Shown piece after piece: positions 22,847-34,857 of a DNA stretch of 64,000 nucleotides. The stretch comes from Powellomyces hirtus (taxonomy: Eukaryota; Chytridiomycota; Chytridiomycetes; Spizellomycetales; Powellomycetaceae). The notes under the pieces are model-generated. The model saw only the letters and a program-made list of their open reading frames with translations, was not told where the DNA came from and ran no database searches. A program made the translations under genes and the position numbers. Every line of letters starts with the position of its first letter. Position 1 is the stretch's first letter. The stretch is from positions 1,612,001 to 1,676,000 of the forward strand of contig JAHLKG010000003.1 of the NCBI GenBank assembly GCA_025526995.1, read 5' to 3'.

Positions 22847-22861
22847 CCGCGAAAGCGAATC

Positions 22862-23647
22862 TGAAAAAACGGGTCGACCGCGTGGCTGTGGCGGCGCAGT
22901 TCAGCCCATTTTATGATCCTCAGCAACGTGTTTGTTCATTTCACGATATCGCCCTCGCTATTCATTTACTGCACTTGTTTTCGGAACTCCCGGATGTCAG
23001 TCTCGCTTGGACAGCTGGCGGGTCGGTAGCAGCGGAAGACTCCGTACCCCGGTCAAACTACAACTGCTCCGGTGTCACTAGCAATTCCAACTAGATTCAC
23101 TGACTTATGTCGGGCATTCACCGGAGCACCTTGAATGCGAAGCCAATTAGATATTCTTGGTAGTCCAGGTCGTTGTGGGTGCACAAAGTGCCAGTCTGTG
23201 GCTGACCCGCTACGCAGGTGTCACTAGGAATTCCTACTGCTCTCATTAATTCATTCCCAGTTCAATTCCAACTCCAATTCCAACTCCGCAATGTCAATGT
23301 GGTGGTACAACAAATAAAGATAATGAGATAGAAATCTAATCTTTATGATGATCAAGCGGGTGCAGTTCGGCATCCTTTCCCGAGAAGAGATCGTCGCGCA
23401 CTCCGCGGCCAAGAACATGCCGAGTCATACGAACGGGGTCTACCTGCATAGAATGACCCTAAGTGCGTTTGCAACCTGATAGCCAACATTGCGCATTGGA
23501 GCACGAGCTTGCAATGGTCCCCCATTCCTCACGAACAGACTGTGCAAGTTTGTGAGTGTTGGCAATCTGCATCATACAGGTTTCTCACAAAATATCGAAA
23601 TTTGATTGAATGCTTTTGCTTTACACATCTACTGTACGGGTTTTGGC
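22862..23647. other. intergenic region with short direct repeats
   Basis: No supported gene. It contains an imperfect direct repeat around GGTGTCACTAG at about 23073 and 23217, and a short tandem of CAATTCCAACTC near 23268-23290. Confidence 0.35.
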
Positions 23648-26600
23648 TCAAGCTTCAACCAGCAACTTTTTGATTTCCTTGACCGCCTGCATGATATCCG
23701 GTGTCGTAGTCTTCATTTCAAGGACAGCATCGAGTTCCATCAATTGCGCAGCCTGTTTGCCTTCGGAACTCTTGTAAATCTATCATGAAACCAGGGACTG
23801 AGCGAGGCGATTCAAAGATTGTAAACCAAGAGAGATTCAATGGCAACATACCAATGTGCCCAACCCGACCAGGCCACGCAAGCAGGTTTCGGCATCTGAC
23901 TGTCTTTTGAGGAGCTATAAAACATTACGGATGAGTGAGGTGCATTCTTGTCTTGGATGGAGCACCGTATTGCTACGCTTACCTCAATGACAACCACGAG
24001 GAGCTCTACGCGGAATGCATCATCGGAACGTGTATTCGTAAGAGTTGCAAAGCTGGCAACATTGTTAGCACGCACGTTTTACAGGGTGTTCCTATAGCTT
24101 TGCCGGCACTCACTTCAACAAGACTGTGGCCAGAGCAACACTCAGGTTTTTGTTATCGCCTGTTACGCGGATATTTTTGACCAGATCAAGAATCTAGTCA
24201 AGCGGACGGGAGTGCATGAGCTTCCCCACGAGAATGCGCATATCATAATGGGACGCTGCCCGCACCTCCTGTCTCTGATTCCATAAGCTGCTTTGTCCTT
24301 CCTCGGTTGCGAAAAGGTTGGCAAGGAATCGCATTGTCAACATTGCATTTGTCTCAAAGACTTTGGGGGTCACACTGATCGGGTGGTTCCCTAGTTGAGC
24401 CATGGCATCGAGGAACTTGGGGATATTATCCAGCACGGGCGTCTTTGGAGCATGCAATATTGCAAGTCGTAGAACATCAATGCCTACAATTTCAGTCAAG
24501 ATCAGTCGATGAGCTCGCATGATTTGGCGTTCACCAACGACGAATCACCTACCCGGGAACCTCTCTGTCGCAGGCCATTGAAGGGCTACTTTCGCTACAA
24601 CGTCGAATTGACGTTGACTGAATGTGTCCCGGAATTTAGACGGCGTCTCGAGCGACTTCACAGTTTGCTCAAGAACCGATGCTTCTTCAGCAGTCAAGGC
24701 AACAGCGCGGTTTTCCTGCATGCAGCATGAGATCTCGGCTCAGTGGCACAATGTGGAAGGGTGCTTATTCTCACCGGTGACTGCTCCAGATCCCGATTGA
24801 GCTGCAAGATCTTGCCCGAGATGGCGGCAAGGTTTGCTCCTTTGAAAAGCGTGTACCCAGTCTGTACACATGTCAGCGCAGTTGTTGATATTCGCACGCA
24901 TGGAAAGCAACTTACATTTGGGATCAAGCTCTTCGATGCACCGTTCGTCGCTGGAGCATGACTTCTGCTTTTGGGGGCCAAAGATGTCTGTGCTCGATGG
25001 ATTAGGCACAGAGTTTATCGGAACGCGTCAAGCTTGGATTTCTTACCGATCTTGCTCCTGCACCGCCGGGAACATATCGCGATGCACCTACAAACATACA
25101 CTTAATCTAAGCGAGGGGAGACAGGAGTATAGAGAAAATCCTATAACATACCAGTGAAGGGGTCTTGATAGTTCGCGGATTCTGGCCCTATAGTCGTGAT
25201 GCCAGCATTCTTGGTGATGAAATCAGCAATCTGCTCCAGATAAGCTTGTGGAAGCTCGTTTCGCCAGATAAAGTCTTGAGCAGCCTTGTAAGGGTTTTCT
25301 AGCCGGTTGTTTTGATAAGTCAACATCGCAAGATAGTCTGGCCAGGTGGAATTTGATTATTCACCTGATGCATTGTATGGCAGCTGTAATGGCGGGACTC
25401 CATCGCCCATGTCCACGTCGAATACAAAGTCATAATCTTGGCCTTGGAACTGCTTCTTCCTCTGGTTTCCGACAGCATCCACGACTTCTCCGATCTTGTG
25501 CCATTTGCCTTCAGACCCGTTCCACTTTCAAATGATGCCGAGAGCGAGATGAACGCTGAGGTTACGAGGATAAACGAGATCAATGAGTCGTACCTGATGC
25601 GCTTCCACTGAGCCGCCAATGTTGACCATAATAACTTGTCCTTCTTTTTGACCTATGTCGAATCTTAGAGCGCGTCTTCTGAATTTCTCAGTAATTTTCT
25701 TTCTTTGGCCGAGTACCTACCAGGCCTTTCTAACGCTTCTATGCCAGGTAGTTTAGATTTGTCAACGTCTCCTACTTGATTGGATGGAATAGATTGGCTA
25801 GCAAGCGAATCCTCGTATGCCTTCAGAAGAACACACCATTTTTAGCATCAAGGTCAGCGGAACAGAGTTTAGAGTCACAAACCTTTTGGATTTCAGCTAC
25901 CGCAAGACGCTCCTGCGATCTGGTGAACACACGACCAAACCCATCACTAGCTCCGCTCAGTAGATCGCCATTGGGAAGATATGTTACGCTCCAGACCGAG
26001 GGACAAGGATGAAATAGGGTTTGCACACAGTGGGAGCCTGACCGATATGAGCATAGGGATATTTTCGATAATGGGAGAGATCTGCGGGCAGCATACCTTT
26101 CCACACTCTAACCGAACGATCTTCGCCACAAGACGCGATTTCGCCCGATGATGAAACAGACACGGAGTAGATGAAAGACGTATGACCGTTGAGTTCGTTC
26201 AAGCATTCTCCTTGCAAAGACCAGATACGAAGAGTTCCATCGTTTGAACAGGAAACGAATGAAGAGTGAGACAAGACCGCCAGCCCTCTAACTGCGTCGG
26301 TATGCCCAGCATATGTTTGCAGACATTTCTCTCCTTGCCATCGTTTAATTGACTTGTCAGCGGAACCTGCAATGCTGCTGCTCAATACGGGGGAGATGGG
26401 ACGAAGGGCCCATGTCTGTTTGGTCTCACCAGTCAAGAACGTTCCATCCGCTAGTCCTAGCACGGCCCAGACTGAGTGTTGATGTTCGACTGTAGCGACA
26501 CATTCCCAGTTTCTCCAGAGTTTTGCGGTGCTGAAACCGTGATCGCCGTTTAGTTGGAGATGTCAGATAATCCAGGGCTCATGCGGCACTCACAAGTCCC

Positions 26601-27085
26601 ATGATCCGGACAAGATATCCCCGTGCGGCGTTGTTGTCAAGGCGCAGACGTTTTGTGCATGTCCAACAAGAGTGTACAATGGTTCGGTCGGATGTTTGGC
26701 ATCAAAAACTTGTATCGTCTTGTCCGAGCCACCACTCACAAATAGCCCTGTCATCCTTCATTATCAGAGATCTACGCGATGTGGATACTAATGGCGTTCG
26801 AGTTACCGTTGGGGTGCTCGGCCGTCGGCTTCAAGTACGTTAAAGCGTTTACATAGTGTGAATGTCCTCGGAACTGTCCCTCCGGCAGGAAATCGGTCTT
26901 ATCGGCCCGTTTCCAGCACATGACAGTGTGGTCTCGCGATGCCGTGGCCAACTCGTCATTTGACACTGCCAAGACCGCCTTGACCTGCACAAGAGTGTTG
27001 TCAGCAATGAGCACAATAATTGGACTCCAGCGTAACTTACATCAGTCTCGTGTCCGGCTAAAACGGCCGATAATGCGTACGCCAT
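23648..27085 (-). CDS. DOA1: Doa1/Ufd3/PLAA ubiquitin-binding Cdc48 cofactor
   Basis: Nineteen exons (27041-27085, 26807-26984, 26594-26747, 26430-26530, 26097-26366, 25883-26037, 25721-25820, 25594-25652, 25365-25524, 25152-25298, 25047-25087, 24916-24987, 24775-24861, 24553-24715, 24266-24483, 24114-24193, 23983-24052, 23852-23914, 23648-23770) join to 761 residues. Domain order is that of the family. Seven WD repeats come first (SGGSDKTIQVFD, SGSWDLTAKLWR, GSADKSIKRWQG, SCSNDGTLRIWS, SCGEDRSVRVWKG). Next is a PFU domain (KIGEVVDAVGNQRKKQFQGQ, YDFVFDVDMGDGVPPLQLPY), then NPYKAAQDFIWRNELP and YQDPFTG, and finally a PUL armadillo domain from TLFKGANLAAI to the C-terminus (LATEEGQSS-type helices). 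Family knowledge: WD and PFU bind ubiquitin, PUL binds Cdc48, and the protein sets free ubiquitin levels and endosomal sorting. The intron between 26430 and 26366 is 63 nt with no stop, so retention would insert 21 residues into a WD blade. Confidence 0.96.
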
Positions 27086-27305
27086 TGCTGAGATCACTCT
27101 GTCTCGAAGGGTTGGAAGTAACTTATGCAAGACAGGTTTAGTGTGACGGCTTACTCCAATTATTATTGCAGTCAATGCAACTTCAGCACGCAGGATTCTC
27201 TCTTACATATTATTGATATCCTTTCTCTTGCGATGAATAATTCACCACCGAAGCTTCTAATGTTCAGAATTGGGCATTACGTGGTGACTCAGTGATCTTT
27301 GTGGC

Positions 27306-27506
27306 TTAGCTGCGCGACTTCCCTTGCCTCTTCCTCAATGAACCGTTGGCGAGGGTTTCATTTGTGACAGTGTTTTTAGTGCCTGTTGAAGCTTCCTGAA
27401 CGAGGACAATGAATAGAAGCATTGCTGACCCGCTGGCAACGTCTGCAAATGATGTAGCTGAGTGGTGGAGTGCTTCCAGGATCTGTTTTAATACACTGTT
27501 CTGCAA
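27306..27506 (-). CDS. doubtful small ORF
   Basis: 66 codons that open with a TTG rather than ATG, so any real start lies in an unplaced upstream exon (a TGTAG acceptor abuts it). It has a short hydrophobic run (SAMLLFIVLVQ) and a basic end (RKRQGKSRS). No family is recognised. It lies in the ~630 bp between the start of Doa1 and the hypothetical frame at 27721, where I see nothing else. Confidence 0.2.
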   Translation of the reverse strand: MQNSVLKQILEALHHSATSFADVASGSAMLLFIVLVQEASTGTKNTVTNETLANGSLRKRQGKSRS

Positions 27507-27720
27507 TCTACACTATCCCATGCTCCAACTCAATTCTGAAAACAGGGAAGAGAGTAGCTTAGTTTTGTTTGGAAAGAAATCTTTACGGAGGTGTCCAGTC
27601 AAGTTAAATTGCAAAGGTTGTCTGACTCTTAGAGTGACGTGATGCCATTGTCACCCTATTGTGAAATCTCAACAAGAAGGAATTTGTTGAATGTGTTGGC
27701 GAGACCATGTTTAACAATCA

Positions 27721-28227
27721 ATGCTTGCCATTGAAATCGCTCCGGAGAATGACCCGCATCCGGAGTCGTACCTGCGCCTCGAAGATGTTCCCGATAATTC
27801 ACACCTTGCACGGATTGCTCTTCGCATAAGCAGCCTTGAAGGCGACCACGGTAAATCGCCGCAGCCGCTACCGCTGCAGGATTTTTCCGAAGATTGTGAA
27901 GACGGGCATCCGTGGTCAATATACGAAGGACACTATCTTGTGAATCCCACGATGATGACGCGTCACCTTATCAGAATTCTCAGATCATCACCCTTCGTAC
28001 ATCTTGTGAAGTCAGCGCTGACGTTGCCACATTGGTCGCCAGACCCTCAGATCATCACCCATCTCGGGGTGAACGCTGACGCCGCCACCCAGTTGACATC
28101 TCTCTTAGATCGTCAACTATCGCGAGATGCCTCAACCAAGGAACGACCCAGGCGAAGCGGCGAAGCAATCCCAACAACAACGGGCCCGTCTTGCCATTCC
28201 AGCTCCCGTGGGCATTTTTCTCCTTAG
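27721..28227 (+). CDS. hypothetical protein, 168 aa
   Basis: Single open frame with an acidic N-terminal half (LRLEDVPDN, EDCEDGHPW) and a Pro/Ser/Arg C-terminus. The central part (HLIRILRSSPFVHLVKSAL) could be helical. No family, signal or membrane span is seen. No overlapping gene competes for the region, but codon bias is not strong. It could be a real lineage-specific gene or a chance frame. Confidence 0.35.
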   Translation: MLAIEIAPENDPHPESYLRLEDVPDNSHLARIALRISSLEGDHGKSPQPLPLQDFSEDCEDGHPWSIYEGHYLVNPTMMTRHLIRILRSSPFVHLVKSALTLPHWSPDPQIITHLGVNADAATQLTSLLDRQLSRDASTKERPRRSGEAIPTTTGPSCHSSSRGHFSP

Positions 28228-28585
28228 CAGCTTACGCAAATCTCCAACTGGATGCTGTTGCGCCAGCTTCGAAGCTTTATGCCGATGAATGATTGAGTTA
28301 AGAAAAGGTGATTTCTAGAGTTCATCAACTCAACTCTGTTCTGACTCATCGTTCCCAAAACGGAATATCTCCCGTCTAATATCGCTCAATGTGATTTTCG
28401 ATCTTCCCTGGCTAACTTTTTTTTTTGGGGTGCATGATCACACTCTTCCCATTTCCCCCCAAGCGCGACTTTCAATCCTTTTCGTTATTAAACGCGTCGC
28501 CCATCGAAAAGAGAAGCCCTTTCAAGGGGAACTTCCTTCTTTCGAATGCTGAACACAATTGATCACCTCCCCACCTGTTCGCGGC

Positions 28586-28593
28586 TATAAAAG
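28586..28593 (+). promoter_or_regulatory. TATA-box candidate
   Basis: TATAAAAG in a good GC-rich setting, about 1.1 kb before the CHORD gene start. Several donor-like sites follow (near 28881, 28996 and 29069). It may drive a spliced leader of the CHORD gene or a non-coding transcript. No ORF of note follows directly. Confidence 0.3.
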
Positions 28594-29721
28594 GAGCACG
28601 TCCGTCCCCGCCCCCCTCGCTCATCAAACCAGAGGGCGCCTTGGGAAGACCCGTATTCTCTCTCATCCCATAACAAGGTACGTACAGCAACCACACGTGG
28701 CATGTGAACCTTCCCCTGTTAGGGCGCAAGGACTTTAAGGGGGTTGGAATCAGGCAGCAAGGACTTTCATGCCGAGTTTGGGGGTTTGTTGTTGTTTGTT
28801 TGTTTATCCTTGCTACGGACGGTCTCTCACCATCCGTCTCACCCGCTTTCTGCTCTCATGGTGTCGGGGAGCCGAGAGTTCAAAGTAAGTGTCCGGACTG
28901 GGAATGAATAACGCGTTAAGCATGTATGGCCGTTCGTGTGACAACACCATCGTAGGGCAGAGGCCACTCTCAAGAGGCTCCAGAGAGGGAAAAACAGGTA
29001 GGTGCCCCGCGGCGCGGCACGCGAACGTGGCGATTGCGGTCTCGTCCGATTGTGTGGGAGCATACAGGTAAGTCTGTGATGTTTCGTTCAATTCGCCTCT
29101 ATATAGGCACAACAAAGTTGTACTTGAACCCAGAGAGTCGAGTAATAATAAGAGAAGCGGCTCGGGAGAAATTCAAAGAAACAAGAGGATATCAACATTA
29201 AAAGACGGGGCACATCAGGTGGAGGTGAGCTTGGAAAACGCGTAAAAAAACGAAGGTAGACATTCGTGCAGATTTTGGTTCAGCAGTCGTCGGCCCAAAG
29301 GTATACGCCGCCGGATCACGGATGTTGCTCATCCCGGAGGTCTAGAAGGACTAAGATGGGCCCCGAGAATCTGGCCGACCGCTCAAGAAAATGGGTCGGG
29401 GCATCCACGCAAGTTGGGTCGTTCAGAAAGACATATCAACAGGGTGCTTGGATGTCAGATGAACCGGAGGCGGAGAGGAAGGGCAAGCTGTTTCCCTGAG
29501 TCCTTGCAGCTACTGCCATGGAAGGGATGGGCCATTTACTCTTGGAGTGCAACCTGTCAATAATTTAATGCTCGACCGCGGTTGCTGCGCACAAGAGAAA
29601 GGCAGGGAAGCGAATGGAAACCCACAAGGCACTTGCATTTCCCCACACTCTCACCACACATTCTCCACTCCATCCCATCCCAACGCCCAACGCATTCATA
29701 CATAAATAATATAAGATTAAA
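28594..29721. other. intergenic region before the CHORD gene
   Basis: About 1.1 kb without a supported coding exon. It holds the donor-like sites mentioned for the TATA candidate and purine-rich stretches. Confidence 0.35.
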
Positions 29722-31130
29722 ATGCCTACCTGCACCAACAAAGGTATACCCGACGCTCCGCAAAGTGGACTGAAGTTTGCCGCTTGCGTTTTTTTGGAAT
29801 TCAGACGTTGATTTTGGAATGTGGTTTAAACAGGCTGTGGCAAAACCTTTGACGAGGCTGCCAACTATGACACTTCCTGCGAACACCACCCTGGAGCTCC
29901 CGTCTTTCACGAGGGTCTGAAGGTACTACAGTAGATGCCTGACATGCAAGAAAGGGAGCACAATTGTAGATTGCTTAGTTGACAATTCACTCTCTCAACA
30001 GAGCTGGTCCTGCTGCACCAAGAAAGTCACCGATTTCGATGACTTCCTCAAGGTGGGTGGGGCGATAGATTGGGGCGTCTGTTACGTCTGTTCCACACTG
30101 TGTCTCATGTCTCACCGGTCCTCGGCTGTGCTCAGATTCCCGGTTGCGCCGTCGGAAAACACAGCACTGCCCAACACGCCGCCCCGGCATCATCTACACC
30201 CGCGAGCGCCGCCGGCCCGGTCACCGTCGGCGCCAACGGTGTAGAAACGTACGGAACTCCGACTGCCGCGACCCCAGCAGCACCCGAGGCCGTTGCCGCC
30301 CCATCGAAAGCCGACGCGGCCCCGGTGGTGAAGGAGGAGGACTTGAATGATGCACCTGATGCCCAGATCCCGGCTGGAGCTACTTGCCAGCGGAATGCTT
30401 GTGGGAAGAAGTTTGATGGGGAGGCGACTAGAACTGAGGAGTGTGTCTTTCACCCTGGCCAGGCGGTGTTCCATGAGGGCAGCAAGGTAGGGATGCGGAA
30501 TTATCGTTAAGGCGTTCGTCATGCCTCTGGTGCTTATTGCATTGATTTCAAAGGGCTGGTCATGCTGTTCCCGCAAAGTGCTTGAATTCGACGAGTTTCT
30601 GAAGATTAAGGGGTGCACCACCCGCAAGCACCGGTTTACAGATGTTAAGGTGAGTAGCACATACATTGCACGTCACCTCGAAGGTGGGCGGCGTACTGAC
30701 GACTCATCCCATTTTTTCGTTGCAGACTGGTCAAGAAAACACAACGGTACAATGCCGGCACGACTGGTACCAAACCCAAAGCACAGTCACCATATCCATC
30801 TTTGCCAAGAAGGTCGACAAGGCTGCCACCTCGGTCGTCTTCACTCCCGACTCCCTCAAGATTGACGTCAAGTTCCTCGACGGCAAAACTTTCCCCTTCC
30901 ACACGCAGCTCGCTCAGCCCATCGATCCGGCCGCGTCCAAGTTTGAGATCCTCTCAACTAAGATCGAACTGGTCCTCAAGAAAGCAAATGGCATATCGTG
31001 GGCTTCCATCGAACCCAACGACGAAATCACCAGCTGGACCACGTTTGGAACTGTCGGGGGCGTGGGCACCGTGGGTGGAAAGACCCCACTTGTGGCTGGC
31101 GACGTTGATGTGTTGAAACTGAGAAAATAA
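29722..31130 (+). CDS. CHORDC1: CHORD-CS Hsp90 cochaperone
   Basis: Exons 29722-29743, 29834-29922, 30002-30052, 30136-30486, 30554-30649 and 30726-31130 join to 337 residues. It has two CHORD zinc domains: residues 4-62 ([49 protein letters not shown]) and about 125-190 ([43 protein letters not shown]). A CS domain follows to the end ([28 protein letters not shown]). Between the CHORDs is an Ala/Pro linker. Family knowledge: CHORD domains bind two zinc ions each and CHORD-CS proteins (human CHORDC1/Chp1, plant RAR1-related) bind Hsp90 and stabilise client or immune complexes. All visible Cys and His ligands appear intact. Dikarya such as budding yeast lack it, so its presence fits an early-diverging lineage. 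The first exon encodes only seven residues and is supported by phase and by the start of the CHORD consensus. Confidence 0.96.
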
Positions 31131-31407
31131 AGGCGTAAAGAGAGATAAAACCGCTGCTGAGAATTGTACTTATTTCTACATAGAATATCTGCTTCATTCC
31201 TCCAATCATTACCGCACACTTTTATGTTTGATTTCAAGTAGGATTCGCCGTCCCCATACTGCATGTACATGCAGCTCACTCATACTTCTCCGCGGACAAT
31301 TTGATCAGAATATGTACAAAGAGAATATGTGCTTCACGAGGATTGCTAGCTGAACTGCAAGAGGGCTTCCACATCATTCGCTCGGCCCTATGCCACATGC
31401 AGCGCAC

Positions 31408-32127
31408 TCATGGTTTCGGGTGATGGATTCTTCGGCCAGAACGTGCAGAGAATGCTATTTGACGAGGACTGCTATTTGGCTCGCCGTAGATTGGCGCCGC
31501 GTACTCAACATCCTCACCGTTCTTGCGGAAACGGAACAGCGAGCCGTAGCGGACAATAGCATAAGGCCATATTTCGGAGACATTAATTTCTATTTCAGAC
31601 GAAGTGACGTGCTTGATCAGATAAACCGACTCATGTCTCACATACGGACTTGTATGACTGTCGATACGCTTGACGTGCATCCACGCACAACAGACGCCGC
31701 TATCGCGGTCAGTGAGAATCACGGGAGCTTCTGCTGTGACCATCATGCTATCGAAGAGCTCTCGATTGTCGTAAACCAAGTCACCAAGGCGCTCGCGCTC
31801 GAGCTCGTTATCAATTACGTCATCGTCTGCCTCGTAGCCGCCGCCTAATATATAAAGCAACTTGACGGGATCGACTTATGGGTTGCTGGCCGGGTTCTTA
31901 AAGCGCAGCACAAAGTCAGAGTTCACGTCTTCATGGAAATGTGAGGCATATGCCATCGTCAGCTCCCGACGACGACGAGCCACGACTGAGTGGATTGTTT
32001 TGTTGATTTAAAAACAGGGTGAGGAAGAGAAGCGTGTTATTGCTGACGATGATGTGAGGCCAGAGACATAACCAACTATCCTGGAGACGAGTTCGGCTGG
32101 TACGTTGATGGTATCGGGGATGATCAT
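31408..32127 (-). CDS. hypothetical protein, exon structure uncertain
   Basis: A long 3' frame (31408-31860, ~150 codons) encodes an acidic then mixed region (RERLGDLVYDNRELFDSMMV, VILTDRDSGVCCAWMHV, SVYLIKHVTSSEIEINV). Upstream pieces read MIIPDTINVPAELVSRIVGY, which resembles the start of an F-box helix, and HEDVNSDFVLRFKNP, which recalls BTB-type starts. I could not join the three pieces with confident splice sites. It may be a real F-box or BTB-like gene or one that has begun to decay. It is divergent from RPA34 with about 200 bp between starts. Confidence 0.42.
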
Positions 32128-32324
32128 GACGGTAGTCTTGCGACGTTGGGCACGGTAATGGGTGAAAGACAGAAGACGACTCCGAGAGAAAGCGCGCGAG
32201 ATGATCCCTCCTGCGCCACGTCGGATTCCTGCGCCACATATGCTGTGCCACTCATTTCTGGGAACGCATTCGCTCAAGTCAAATGTGTAGCAAACGTGTT
32301 TTTTCCCCAAACACGAATTCAAAA
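32128..32324. promoter_or_regulatory. short divergent promoter region before RPA34
   Basis: 197 bp between the probable minus-strand ATG and the RPA34 ATG. It must hold the RPA34 promoter. No TATA box is evident. Confidence 0.4.
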
Positions 32325-33304
32325 ATGCCACCAACCAACCAACTGAGCGCAGAGTATGTCTCCGACGACGAGGATGATGTTATGGACGTGACGCAGGAAC
32401 TCGTCGATGACGATGACCTTGAACTTGAATACCAACCGCCAAAGGACTTTGTCCCAGAGGCCCTTGCTCACACCTCGGCTTTCGACCTCGACGCAACTTT
32501 AGCGGACAACCAGGAACTGTGGCTGTTTAGAGTCCCAGCAGAAGTGCGTTTTTTGCGACCGACACTGGGAGAAACCTGGCGATTCGCAGCTTGCTAACTC
32601 TAAATATTAGATTCCGCTGAATGCGCTGGACGGTTTGATAATGCAACTTCCCGGCGGAACCAAAAAGAAGAAGACTTCTTCCTCCGCGGACCCACTAGGC
32701 CGGATCACCGTCAAAGAGCGAAACCAACAAGAAGAAAAATACGGCGTCTATGACGTGACTACCACTGGCGGGGCAGGCGGCGAGGCGGGCGAAATGGCCG
32801 AGCTCAAATGCATATTACCCAGTAAGCGCATGGGCCGCTACGCCATCTCTACCAAAACTTGCACCCGCTTCTTTAGCGTCACGCCCGTTGGTGACCACCC
32901 GCCGACCGCGGAGGAGCTTCAAGATGCTGGCGAGAAAGTTGCGGCGATGCCGAATGAGAGGATGGTCCATCCCGAGGGAATGAAATTGCAGAGTCTCCCG
33001 TTTGGATTTGACACAGGTGAGGAATTGGAATGAAAAACGGGGTGATGGGAGAATGGAATGCCATTAACTGACACGTTTGGGAAAACTTGTAGGTGGCAAA
33101 TCTCTGGAGCTCTCGTTGGAGCGATACAGCGACAAACTATCAACGTTCGCCAGCGCGACAACAAAAGTGCCATCATCAGCGACAGCGACCGCCTCCGAAA
33201 CCCCGGCGAAGAGAAAGAAACGGAAACAGGACAAGGACGTCACCAGCACCACGCCTATCACCGAAAGCAGTAAGAAGCGACGAAAATCGACAAAGGCCGA
33301 GTGA
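32325..33304 (+). CDS. RPA34: RNA polymerase I subunit RPA34 (POLR1G-like)
   Basis: Exons 32325-32543, 32611-33016 and 33093-33304 join to 278 residues. An acidic N-terminus (DDEDDVMDVTQELVDDDD) leads into the family core: QELWLFRVPAEIPLNALDGL, then RYAISTKTCTRFFSVTPVGD, which forms the triple-barrel dimerisation fold with RPA49. The C-terminus is strongly Lys/Arg rich (AKRKKRKQDK, KKRRKSTKAE), as in human POLR1G/PAF49, and should locate it to the nucleolus. Family knowledge: the RPA49-RPA34 pair acts like built-in TFIIF/TFIIE in rRNA transcription, supporting initiation and elongation. The low overall conservation of this family leaves some doubt, but the ELWLFRVP motif, size, acidic start and basic tail agree. 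Confidence 0.85.
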
Positions 33305-33324
33305 ACACACACACACACTCACAC
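33305..33324 (+). repeat. CA microsatellite
   Basis: A short (AC)n tract begins directly after the RPA34 stop codon, within its 3' UTR. Confidence 0.6.
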
Positions 33325-34106
33325 ATGCAGACCACAACCTTCCCCCACACCTAGCATTATCCACACGCTCAAACACCCACGTGCGGGCTTGCGCACATTA
33401 TATATATCTCTCCGATTTCACATTGTTGCGACTGGCCCGGCAACGTCCCTCCACTCTTTATTTAACATGGATATCTTTTTCACGATACCGGAAAGCTCCT
33501 CTTCTGCCGTGTCTGTTACTGGCACACGTTCCAGATACCCGGTGGTCATGATTGTTATCACCGTGTTGATTCTGATGTCCATGAAGATTGTTTGCGGCTG
33601 ACTGAAGTGGAGATCTGATGCCAGTCAAAAACGCGTCGCAGAAGACTGTCAACAAGATTGAATATGGAGATTTGCAAAATGGGACTATGCCTGTGTTTCA
33701 AGGCAAACCGTTGCTTTAATGCATTACACAAGGAAATGAAGCCTCACTTCCTCAGAAACCAAACCAAATGCGTTGTGCACGGAAAGTCAATCACACGCTG
33801 CACTGTACTCCTCCCTCCACGGTACATCGCTCCCCTCAAGCACACCCCTCATGTCCCGCTCGAATTTCTTCTGCGCTCCAGCATCAAGACACGCGACACA
33901 TAACTCTTGCTCAAAGCCTGGCGATGATGATTGGATGAGGGATTCTGAATGGGGTCAACCTGCTACATGGGTGTATCCTTGCCACTTCCAGCGAATGTTC
34001 TTCGACGCGTACTCTACTTTTGCGACGCGGAACCCACCGTGAATGTGCTGTGCATCTCCTTCGCCGTGCACCTGGATCATCAGTCAAGCGGATCTCGTGA
34101 AGTATT
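33325..34106. other. intergenic region
   Basis: About 780 bp with no convincing gene. A 44-codon frame at 33470 with a hydrophobic tail was considered and not called. Confidence 0.35.
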
Positions 34107-34760
34107 ATGCCAGACGAGGTAGCCTTGACATCTTTTGTGCCTGTGAAGTACGCATTGCTTTTCACAAAGGCTTTTGTCGCAAACGGAAAAGCGTCGGAAG
34201 TATGCCTCGAAACAGCGTGCATTTGGGCGAGCATGAAGGGTCTAATTGAGACAATTCGTTTCCTCGTCGGACTTGGAGTGGACATCCGAGCCCGCCACAA
34301 CCTTGCTGTTTGCAATGCTAGCGCAAACGGTCATCTCGAGACGGTTGCACAACTCGTTGAACTCGGAGCGGACGTGCGAGATTGGAACGACTGCGCTCTG
34401 TGCAATGCCACAGCAAACGGTCATCTCGAGATGGCTGCATACCTCGTAGAACTCCGAGGAGACATTCGCGCTTGCGATGACTACGCTCTGAGAGTTATGA
34501 GTGAGAATGGTCATCGCAAAAATGGTTGTTTATGTGGTGGAACTTGGAGCCAACGTAAAAGCTGGCAATGACTACGCAGTAAGATCTGCGAGTCAGAATG
34601 GCATCTCGAGACGGTGGCGTACCCTGCTGAAAACGGAGCGGACATTCGAGCTCTATATACTTCGCAGTGCGGGTGGCGAGTCCAATCAGTCATCGCAAAA
34701 TGGTTGCCACTTGGAGCCAACGTCAAAGTGATAAAAGTTGTTGGCATCGATCGTTGTTTT
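34107..34760 (+). pseudogene. ankyrin-repeat protein, frameshifted
   Basis: A frame of 154 codons holds four degenerate ankyrin-type repeats of about 30 residues: GLIETIRFLVGLGVDIRARH, NGHLETVAQLVELGADVRD, NGHLEMAAYLVELRGDIRA, then a broken fourth. The next repeats continue in other frames (VVYVVELGANVKAGNDYAV near 34520, then ENGADIRALYTSQ near 34625, then LPLGANVKV near 34705). At least two frame changes within a repeat array show decay. No start signal or terminal domain remains clear. The repeats suggest recent tandem expansion before inactivation. Confidence 0.6.
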
Positions 34761-34857
34761 ATCGATAAAAGTGAATGGCGGCCAGGGCATGAAGCCGGGG
34801 TCTTCCGGGCGTTTTCCCAAACTGCCGATCAATCCACTTCCGGCGAGCGCCAACAGC

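Noticed and set aside
25338..25364. 27 nt intron in DOA1 joining NAS to DYLAML
   Set aside because: Too short for this genome; the acceptor 39 nt further gives a normal 66 nt intron and NASENPYKAAQDF, which fits the family.
33470..33601. 44-codon ORF with a hydrophobic C-terminus
   Set aside because: Too short, no conservation evidence, sits in the RPA34 3' region.
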